The notes under the pieces: model-generated
Databases searched by the model: none
What the model was told of the DNA's origin: nothing
The model's input: only the letters and a program-made list of their open reading frames with translations
NCBI RefSeq assembly: GCF_036370855.1
Contig: NC_088113.1
Span: 20,604,501 to 20,668,500 of the forward strand
From: Dromaius novaehollandiae
Taxonomy: Eukaryota; Chordata; Aves; Casuariiformes; Dromaiidae
Reading direction: 5' to 3'
DNA length: 64,000 nucleotides
Program-made: the position numbers and the translations under genes
Shown: in pieces, positions 54,401 to 64,000 of the stretch
How the letters are laid out: each line of letters opens with the position of its first letter
Numbering within the stretch: the stretch's first letter is position 1

Positions 54401-55427
54401 GCTGTGTCATGAGACTCAAGTGATATACAATAACGATATCCCGTGTTCTGTGGGGGCTTGGAACCACGGAAGGAAAAGTTTCTGCAGAGCTGGGGATGAA
54501 TCAGAGCCTAGGCTTTGGTGTGAGTAAGTGGCGTTGGGCTTGCAGATGCATGTGCGTCCTGTAGTGTCATTGCTGCTGGAACTACGGAGACCTCATCCAA
54601 AATAAGTCTGAGAATTTTTATGTTGGGAAGAGTTTTCCCTTTGCCTTGTGTACAGTGAACTAGCTTAGCTCTTAAGATGTGGAGGAGAGTTCATGATTTT
54701 TTGGGGACGAGTGGGAAGAGAAGAGTTTTCACAGTTGACAAACTCTTCTGTGTAAAATCTCTTAGAAGAGGTAGGGGAGTGAGGAACATTCCAGTCACTG
54801 GCAGCCTCTTGTTGCTGGAGCAAATTCGAGCTGTTTTGTCCCGGGTATATGTGAAGTTGCCAATATTGAAATTCTGCAAAGGTCGGTTGTCCACCTAGGC
54901 TGAGATTCTTGAAACCCGTAGAGGATCTATGTGAGCTTCCCTGAAATTTAGCCCTTGTGGTACTGCAGGAAAATGAAGACTCACTGCAACCGTGAACTTC
55001 GTTAGGTGGGTGACGCTGCTTTCCACGTTTGTGAATTGGCAGATTTAAGTTTTGCCCAAGACTGGAGGTTAGCGTCCAATACAGAGTTACAGTAAAACTG
55101 TTTCTTGTTCTGTCTTCTGACTTCCATTAAGTTGTTGTCCTTGGTCCAACAGATGACTTCCTCATGGGCAGAAACTGCTAGCAATTCAAGGGAGGAATTG
55201 GTGAAGCTGATGGAGGAAGAACTAGTATCAGTTTTAGGACATCACTAGTGTAGAATTACCCTGAGATGTTTCTCCCAGTTTAACTAAATTTGTCAGCCAT
55301 TTTCCCTCATGCACTGGTCATGTTTTATTTTGAATTAGGTCACAACTTTTCAGATTTCTTTTTTAAGAGAATGTTTGAGGTCCATATACATTATCATTTA
55401 TTATTACTCTAGAGCTGGCACAATTTG

Positions 55428-55502
55428 ATATATACACACACTATATATATTATATGTATATATGCGTGTATATAATTTTGTGTGTGTATATATGTGTAGT
55501 GT
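55428..55502. repeat. TA/TG microsatellite
   Basis: Alternating ATATATACACACAC, TATATATTATATGTATATAT and GTGTGTGTATATATGTG runs of about 75 bp inside the CSNK2A1 intron. They are immediately followed by an A-rich AAAGAAAGAGAGAGAG run at 55530-55555. Confidence 0.92.
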
Positions 55503-55714
55503 GTATAATGTAGTTAGAACAGATGTTCTTAAAAAAAAGAAAGAGAGAGAGAAAAGCTTGATTTCAAACCTAAGCTTTTTTCAACTCAATTGGATTCAAA
55601 AATCTGCTTTTCAACTTGATGTTGTCCCTTTAATAGGTAGATGGCCTTCAGGAAAGGATGGGATATGTCCATTTTGTTAATCCAAGCTCATTTCTATTTT
55701 ATCTATAAAATTGT

Positions 55715-55795
55715 ACAATAATATGGGTTGGAAGGGATCTCTGGAGGTCATCTGTTCCAAATTTGTATTGCTGCAGTTCCTGTATCACACAGCTA
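55715..55795 (-). mobile_element. CR1 LINE 3' end fragment (minus strand)
   Basis: TATGGGTTGGAAGGGATCTC, then TGGAGGTCATCTGTTCCAA, is the reverse complement of the highly conserved CR1 3' end. The terminal ATTCTATG octamers are degraded. It is the commonest transposable element type in birds, and here severely 5'-truncated, as usual. Confidence 0.85.
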
Positions 55796-58493
55796 CACAA
55801 ATCAGGTTTCTTTTGTGAAATAGAATATTTTTTTTATTAAGTTGATTACTATTATTTCTTCCTTTAGAATTAAGATGGGATTTGAGAACCAAATTAAATG
55901 TACACTCTTTAATGTTGGTTACCAGTAGGCTGAACTGTAGTATTTAAGTATGTCTAGGTCTTTTAATTTCAGTATTATCTATCCAGTACTAGATATTCTC
56001 CAAACACTCAAGAGGCAAGTGCTCATTCTCTGGGAGGCTTACAATCAAGGGTTAAATAGCCTATATGAAGGAAATTATAATGAATTTGATCTGATAGTTT
56101 TAATGTTTCCTCTCACTAATAAAGCACAATATACACTTGATTTCAGAGATTGGGTTCGAGCCTTTTATTATGAGAAGTAATGTCTTGCTTCCAGTGGTGG
56201 AAAAAGGAAAGGAATGGCCATTTGGTTCTGGGTAACTTGTCATAATTCTTCTCTTCTCAGCTAATCGAGGGGGTTAATTCCGAATGAACAGACCGCTTTC
56301 TGTCTTAGCGACGTGTCTGTTACAGTTGCAGCTGGTAATGGGCTTATGTGGGGAAAGTGGAAGTGAGAGGAGAAGTCTTTAGAGCTACATGACCAATCTG
56401 TGAATCCAGCTTTCTCCTTGAAGGGAGGATGACATTATCTTGTCCTGTCTATCTGGAAGTGATAAAAGTGATGGAAATATCTTCTTGGTTCTTTGGGTGT
56501 AGCAGGGGTCAATTCAGCGCTTATCGTACTCCTTTGGCAATGTTTTCTGCTAACTTAATCTGAATTCAAGTGAATCATCTGCAATGATCATGTTTATATA
56601 GTGCTGAGCATAGTTCACTGAGTTTGCTCCTGGTCTGTGCAGATGAACTTAGAACTGTCTGGCAATATACTGCTGATGATGATGGCAAAGGGGAAGTTGT
56701 GCTGCTAGGAGCAATCCATAGAGAGGTCAGTATCAAGCAGTGTTCATATTCGCGGATGTCTTATTTATATTCAGATGCCTTATTTATACTCCGAGCTGTA
56801 TGCAGAAAGGTCATCACTTGGATAGCGATTGCAAGGTTCCTCGGGACACCAGTCTTCTGGGAAGCTCTTGGCTTCCAACTCACCGGGTGTCTGTATGTGC
56901 ACTGTGTTGTGCTGGTGCAACTTTTTAGGTTTAAAGTTTTGAGTAACTGTATGCTTTAGAGATGTTCCAGGCTAGAAAAATTGCTATTTAAAAGGGGGGG
57001 AGAATCTGATATTTCACTTATTCTAGACTAAATAAAAAAGTAAGAATTTTACTGGAGGCTAAGTATGTGTGCTTTTCAGAACTAAACTGCGTAGTTTTCT
57101 TAGAGCTATGTTTTCTGCCATTTGCTGTAAATGAATACATTTAGAAGGATAAAGGACATAGGAAATTCATACACTAATTAGGTATTAGTGCTGGAAGTAA
57201 GAACACTTCACAAGAAACGAAGTCCTCTGTATGGGGGCTCGTTGCTGGAATTAGAGTAGATCTTGAGGATGCTAAAATCTCTTTTAAAATAAGGTTTTGT
57301 AACAGCGTCTTAAATTATAATGTTTTTAAAATCAAATGCAAAGTAAACATTGAGAGTCTTTTTACTATTTTGTTGAACTTCAGGCACAAGAAGTCTGTTT
57401 CACCAAGCTGTTCAGACAACAGATTACTGTTAGAATAATTCAAACTTTTAAGAACTGGTTCCTTTCAATTAATAGACCTCCTGATTAGAAAATTCCTATA
57501 TGATGCCAGCACAATTATTTCTGCCTCTTGATTGGGACTCTTAGGCACTCTGGCAGGGTAGTTATCAGTAGTACATGGCAGTGTTTTGTTTGACTGTGTT
57601 CTCATGACTTTTTCCTTCATAGGATAAACTTGGTTCTGTGTGGTCCTTCTGGTAAGGATGCTGTGTAAGTGATTAGCTAATTGTCAGCTTGGTGATATTT
57701 AAATGGTATTTGTAAGGGTATGCCTCTGTGGGAAGACCCACCACTGAAACTGTGCCATTGTGCTCGTTTGGTGCAGCTTCCCTGTGAATGCTGCTCGGTG
57801 ATGTCCTCCCAAGAGGCAACCGCAGGGGTGCTAAAACAGCACAGCTAGAGCATTTTGTGTCCTTGCAATAGGCAAGCCTGAGTATCGAACATTATCTGTC
57901 AGACCTGTAGCTGAAAGGTTTGTCCTCTGTATGTGATTGTTGGTATATTGCCTAAAAACCCACGGTCATGTTTCCTAGTCAAGCACTTCTGCTTTACCAG
58001 TGAGTTCTATCAGCCACTTAAAAAGAAATATAATTCCCTCAGAGGTGCCCTGTGTTTTTCTGAGACTGGAATACTTTTCCTTTGCTCTCACAGTGGCCCG
58101 AAATGTTGTAATACCTTGCAGTGACCGTAATGGTAGCTATAGGTTGGAGCAGGCCAGTTGGTGGCACTTGAGCACCAGGTTCCTGTCTGCCGCGCAGACT
58201 GCTACGTGTGGGTGCAGGAAGAAGTCTGCTGATAAGGCTGCTGTATGGATGCAGCACGTATTAAATTACAGTAACTGCTCTCTAGCCTGTGAGCTACCTT
58301 TTTACTGTTACAAAACTGCAGGCTCAGTTTTGTGGATGGAGCGTTTAGTCTGTCGTCATATTTTTGCTGCCAGTTCTGTCGCTGCACTTAAGTGCAGCAG
58401 AGATTTTGGTGGAGGTGGCGCTAGGTGATAGCGGTCAGGAATATGGCACTGGAATGCCACTGGAACATGGGGAACTCTGATTTTTTTTTCTCA

Positions 58494-58661
58494 TGAGAGT
58501 AGTGAAATACTGGTACAAGTTGCCAGAGAAGTTGTGGAGTGTCCATCCTTGGAGACATTCAGGACTAGACTGGACACAGCACTGAGCAACCTGATCTAAT
58601 TAGACCTGCTTGGCTAAAGGACCTCCAAAGGTCCCTCCCAAATTGTTCTATGAGTCTATGG
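58494..58661 (+). mobile_element. CR1 LINE 3' end fragment (plus strand)
   Basis: About 168 bp match the end of the CR1 reverse-transcriptase reading frame and 3' UTR (ACTGGTACAAGTTGCCAGAG, GTGGAGTGTCCATCCTTGGA, CTGAGCAACCTGATCTAATT, GACCTCCAAAGGTCCCTCCC). It ends in the typical TTCTATGAGTCTATG octamers. It is 5'-truncated and sits in sense orientation to CSNK2A1. Confidence 0.92.
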
Positions 58662-61600
58662 CTTATGCACTAATAAATTACATGCTCTGCTTAGATTCTG
58701 ACCACAGTAATATACTCATATTTTCTGATAAATTGAGGACACTCATCTCATCTGGGTAGAACAAATACTAACTGCTGCTCATACTGTAGCTTTTCCACCT
58801 CAAAACTGTAAGCTAAACTGACATTTGCATGTCCACATCTGTCCCCGTGCTTTACCCCTATTTTTATTGCTTCCTTTTATCAAAGAGCTTGGATCCATCA
58901 CAAAATTATTCCTCTCTAAGGGTAGCAAAAACAAAATATGTACAAATTCTTCAGCATTTTTGAGTAGAGGGAGTGAGAAACTTTAAATATTTTTAACTTT
59001 CAAAGTAATTTTGTATATTTACATAACTTGATTTTAAAGCAAACATGAAGTTCTGTGCAGTAGGACTCACTCCTCATTTCCCATAAAGCACAGCAGATGT
59101 AAATACCTGTCTTTGTATTGAGGCCTTGCGTGCACATTCTTAGAAGCTACAGTCAATGCTTTTCCGAGAAAACCACCTCTGAGCAGTGGGTTACGACATG
59201 CAGCTTGTGCTAGGCTGCAGCTACATGGCATGAAAAAAGTCTGTCGTAAAATTTGATCTGTCTTTAGGTAATATGGTTGGTTTTTCTTTTCCCTTTGAAA
59301 CAGCGATCTTTATAAAAAGCTGGAAGAGATGGAACAGTCTAGTATTCTTTACAGATACCAAGTGGTGTTTAAAAGTTAAGATTGCCAAGTCATGGTGCAT
59401 ACGCATAGGTTCAGTTAATACAGGTGCAAGGAGTGTTAGGGAGATGGAATTAGCAAGTTCATGTCCTGCTGGAAGCACGTGGGCACGGAGAAACAAATGT
59501 TGTGATTAAATTTTGAAAGTTAATAAATTTCACTGTACTAAGTCTGTTCTAGTAAACTGGCACACTCTTTTAATGTCTGAATAAATTTTGGAGAATGGCA
59601 TCTAATTTCTGAGTGTTTGGGTCATGCCACCTAAACAGTTTGAGGTCTTTGGTGACTGCTGCTGAAAATGTATTTCCTTAGAGGAATGAGGCTTTTTTTG
59701 AAATAGGTTTCTTCTTCTTTTTTTCTTTTTGTAATAACTTGATATTTTTCACCTAGCTGAGCACCTGTCTGAAAGCGTCCCTATCCCTTACTGTGTTGAG
59801 GCCTGAGTTACAGCTCTGTCGTGGACTTCGGAAGAAGGCTGTGTGCCTTTTTGACCTTGAGGCTAGATTACCGCAGTGGCGTCTACCAGGAGCTGTGTTC
59901 AAAAGCATTTGTGTGTCAGTAGGTCATGAAATAACCCACGTTACCGAGGTTCATGCCACTGGAGAAGGCTTACTCCAGGCAGAAGAGAGCTGTTGCATAT
60001 TCGTACGTGGATGCAGAACCAGGTGCCGATCGAGTGCTAGGGCACTGCGGAGAACATCAGGCTCAGATCCCCTGGGTCCTCCCCTTGCTTCGTACCCCGT
60101 GATTGAGCTGCATCTGTGTAATAGGCTGAAGTCCTGCAGAAGTCAGGAAGAAAGGAAGAAACTTTGGCTTCTATAATTTTTTTTGGTGTGATGTAGCCTA
60201 AACTAACCACTCTGAGCAAATTTGTGGGTCTTTCTGATTAGTGGGGCTATTACTTTCTCCTGTGTTCTGGCGGTTGCCTGTTTTCTGTGAAGGGACAAGA
60301 TTGGTGTAGCAAGTAAGTACGTTATACTTATTCGGATTATAGCATTGCCCATGGATAGAGTGGCTTTCTATAAACAGGGTCGTGTAGTCCTTGCCATAGA
60401 CTACAGAACAAATGATACTGTCTCGTGCTCCAAGACAGCTTCCTTCCTTGTGAATGACTCTGAAAGCTGACAAAGAGATTCTTGTATTGAAATGTCTAAG
60501 TGTGTCATCTTTCACTCACGGTGAAGGATTTGAGAGATGCGGAGGTACTACTTTTATTTTAGGCAAATACTTCTAGTGTAAGATTGTAATACTTAATAAC
60601 ATGCTTGTCAGGAGAAAGTGTCTTTCTCTGCCTACTTACATCCTAATTAAAAAAATCAAACCTCCAGTCTGAGGATTTTAGCATGCTTTATTGGCTCTGA
60701 CAGTGACTGTCAGCGTGCTTCTGGTGCATAGCCCAGATTTATAAATGCTAGAAGGCTAACTGACATGAACAAAGTCTCAACAGTTGGTTTCTGGTAGAGG
60801 AGACATGATTCTTGACTATATACTTTTATACCACCTCCATCACCATGATATTTATGTGCTTTCCATAATGGTCAAGCAGTATTAGTAGGGTTGCTTGCAG
60901 GTATTTTTTTTTCCTTCCTCACCTCAGGGCATTGTAACCTATGCAGTGTGTTTGCATTGGCAATGTCCAAAGCATGGCTTGGATTTGAACAGGAAGGCAG
61001 TGAGGTTTGTGATGATTTAGATCCTGCTGGAGTTTTCTGCAGCCTTGGGCCAGGCCCTGAGAAAGCTGTGTTCTTCAAAAATGGCTTTACCTCTGCACCG
61101 AAGGGTTCATTTTTGTGGAGGAGCACAGTTGTATACCATGATTCCTATGCAAGATTTTAAGTAACTTTTACAATATCCTGGGCCCAAATTCATTTGGTGA
61201 GAAACCAATACAGGTTGTCATCAATGGAGGACTAGAAACTAGAGCTATTCTGCATGATTAGTCTAGTTTTTACAGTAAGTTACTATTGTCTTAAATATTT
61301 AGAAATTAAAATATTTGTCTTCGACATGCAGTAACTTTCTTAGGAGTTATTTTGACCAGCCACAGTAATGGCTAAAATTAACAGCAAAGCTTAACAGAAG
61401 ATTTGCTAAAATCAGGTTTTAAGGAGGAAGTGGAGGTGCTTATTAAATCCTTCAGACAAGCAGAAGACGAAGAAGTGTTTTTAGTCAGCTGCAGCAGAAT
61501 TTCTCTTTTGCCTTTGGATAAGGCATCATAGTCCAAAACAGATGATGCCGTCTTTTGGACAGTCAGATTTAATATCTTGACTGTAGGAAGTTGTGATCAG

Positions 61601-63356
61601 GCTCGTTTCCCTGTCTCTGTAAAACTCTCCGAGCTGCATCAGCTTGTCTTGAATTCTTGCAAGCATCCTCAAGCAGTTGACATCCCCGAAAGGTTTGTAG
61701 TGAGTAGCCCCTCTGCGATCTTGCCGCTGTCCGTCCTCTCTTGTGTAGCTGCTGGTTGCAGATGTCCTTTTCCTCATGATAGTCCAATTAGTTTGGCTGT
61801 AGCTTATCAAGGAAAACATGCTATGCCTCATGGGGAAAAAGAGCTGTTGTCTCTGCTAGGACTTAATTGCGTTGTCCAAAGTGGTGTAGCTCTTTTCTTT
61901 AGGTAAGCCCAAAGATAATGCCAAGCTTTTAAAAATGAGACCCGCTGGCTGCCTGCTCTGTAAATCTTCTTTGCTGTGGACACTGGGTTATATTTAGGTT
62001 ATATCTGTTGTGTGATGATGTGATGGGATGTCAGTGCAGACGGGCATGAACAGGGTGGCAAAAGCCTTCTTCAGAAAACGAGGAAATGGGAAGAATGCTG
62101 CACTGCCAAAATCCTCAGAGATTCCTGAGTTGACCAGAGTTGAGTGTACGTAGATGCTTAGCTAGTTTACCTCCTTTATTTTTCTGGTGGGCTGGGTTAG
62201 AGGGAATAAACTCTATGGGAATCTGAGAAACGATAGAGGATTTGTCTTGCTGTAGGATAGGATTTCCGCCAGTAATTTCAGCAGTTTCTTATTTGCTGAC
62301 AGGCCAGAGCCATCTCAGCTTCTTTAGATGAGAGCTGCTGTCCCTACCTGGAGAAGCCTGCTTAGAGCATTGAATGAGCAGTTAGAAGCGCAGAAAGTTT
62401 GATGGCTTGTGGCTTCTTCCCAAAATCAACAGGGAGTAATATGCAGTGAGGAGGTAGGCAGAGCTTGACTGTAGAAAATCTGCTCTTGGGTTGGATGCCT
62501 TTGGGAGGTGAGCTCAGACGGATTGCTACTTTCCACACGGTTTGTCTTAATAGAAGATTTTTTCTTGGGTGTTTAGTTCTTGATTCTGACTTCCTGAGCC
62601 TTTGGGACAGATGAAAGAAGCAGAAGAATGCTTCTTGTCTCCCTGCAACTTGAATTTTAATAAAAAACAAGCATAGGAACAACAAGGAGTCAAAAATGTG
62701 TTTTTAAAGCTCGTTGTTCTTGTGTATTTTGAGGTAGTAATGAAATCAGTCTGCTGAGATCCTTTTAAGAATTGCAAGTAAATCCTGAAGTTCTGTTTTA
62801 AATAAACATTGATGCTTCTAGAAGTTGAAACTTTCAGAAAGTGCTGAATTTAGCCTGCACGGATGAGCTTGTAAATGTGTCAGCTCTGTTATGTAGCATC
62901 ATTTATTAATGCGTTGCAAAAAGATGATAGTCATGCAAGCTCGAGTGAATAGAGTAGTTTTGGTTACATGTGATGGCGTGAGAGTTTTTCCTGGCTGGAA
63001 GAGAGAATATGTTAGATGGTTGTTGCTTTCGGTTCAGAGCTGGAAGGGAGGAGTCTGTCTGCAGATATAGACCACGTTACATTTCTTCCCTTTTGGAAAG
63101 TTATCTTTTCCACCTTAAGTTAGAAACAACTTGCTCAAAATTGTAAGGTGCGTGTGGGCTGTTGTTTCTGTTAGCTGAGCCGAGTGTTCCTTTCCTCTGT
63201 GAAGGAAAGCACACAAATAAGTTTTCAAGTTCTGATGAATGATCCCAGGCCCGTGGCTGGTCTCCAGCCTCTACTTCTCAACAGCTTTTAATGATTAACT
63301 TAAATATTTTTATATTATCTTGAGATTTTAACCTTTGGTGTATTTTGTTTCCGCAG

Positions 63357-64000
<644 letters not shown>

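Larger units (their letters stand above)
48281..63356 (+). other. CSNK2A1: CSNK2A1 intron 1 (15 kb, AT-rich)
   Basis: This intron runs from the donor at 48281 to TGTTTCCGCAG at 63356. Its first 650 bases are CpG island; from about 48.95 kb it is AT-rich to the end of the window. It holds CR1 fragments at 51372, 55715 and 58494 and a TA/TG microsatellite at 55428. It also has small local duplications at 49355-49382 and 53634-53661. It has many short open frames (up to about 140 codons) that lack recognisable domains. No nested gene, tRNA or other RNA gene is supported. Confidence 0.75.

Noticed and set aside
56153-56162. tRNA T-loop-like GGTTCGAGCC
   Set aside because: No matching acceptor, D-arm or anticodon stem is found upstream; it is a chance match in an AT-rich intron.
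56624-56956. A 111-codon open frame within the CSNK2A1 intron
   Set aside because: No recognisable domain, no splice context and no codon bias; similar frames occur by chance in 15 kb of AT-rich sequence.
49000-63300. Possible retroviral or LTR remnants in the AT-rich intron
   Set aside because: No paired terminal repeats, primer-binding site or recognisable gag/pol-like peptide was seen; only CR1 3' ends are supported.

Overview
The window is a GC-rich piece of vertebrate genome, almost certainly avian. It carries a compact run of eight recognisable vertebrate genes with intact exon/intron structure. CR1 LINE 3' ends of the bird/reptile type lie in the only AT-rich part, and the GC-rich part is packed with minisatellites, as is typical of bird microchromosomes. 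The gene order RSPO4 - ANGPT4 - FAM110A - SLC52A3 - SCRT2 - SRXN1 - TCF15 - CSNK2A1, with only FAM110A on the opposite strand, matches (inverted) the order I recall for human 20p13. This shared order also settles paralogue identity, for example ANGPT4 rather than ANGPT1/2.

Layout: 1-2510 is the 3' end of RSPO4 (last intron, terminal basic exon, 3' UTR with AATAAA). 3.36-8.87 kb is ANGPT4 (TATA box, eight coding exons). 12.85-16 kb is FAM110A on the minus strand, with a single coding exon, a 3' UTR and upstream noncoding exon signals. 21.5-23.4 kb is SLC52A3 (three coding exons). 28.0-30.4 kb is SCRT2 (two exons) followed by AU-rich 3' sequence. 32.8-34.3 kb is SRXN1 (two exons), with an antioxidant response element upstream and a repeat-bearing 3' UTR. 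39.35-42.05 kb is TCF15 (two exons, TATA box, poly(A) signal). 48.0-64.0 kb is the CpG-island promoter, noncoding exon 1, a 15 kb AT-rich intron 1, and first coding exon of CSNK2A1, which runs off the right edge.

The genes do not form one pathway. They include a Wnt agonist (RSPO4), a Tie2 ligand (ANGPT4), a spindle-pole protein (FAM110A), a riboflavin importer (SLC52A3), a neuronal repressor (SCRT2), a peroxiredoxin-repair enzyme (SRXN1), a somite bHLH factor (TCF15) and a pleiotropic kinase subunit (CSNK2A1).

The most striking noncoding features are about a dozen tandem arrays with units of 5, 6, 7, 20, 40, 41, 49, 50 and 121 bp. They are densest around TCF15, and one fills most of its intron. 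There is also an abrupt base-composition switch near 48.95 kb inside the first intron of CSNK2A1. I found no operon, CRISPR array, intact transposon, retroviral element or unknown multi-gene system. Most long open frames in the GC-rich part result from stop-codon scarcity and tandem repeats, not from genes.
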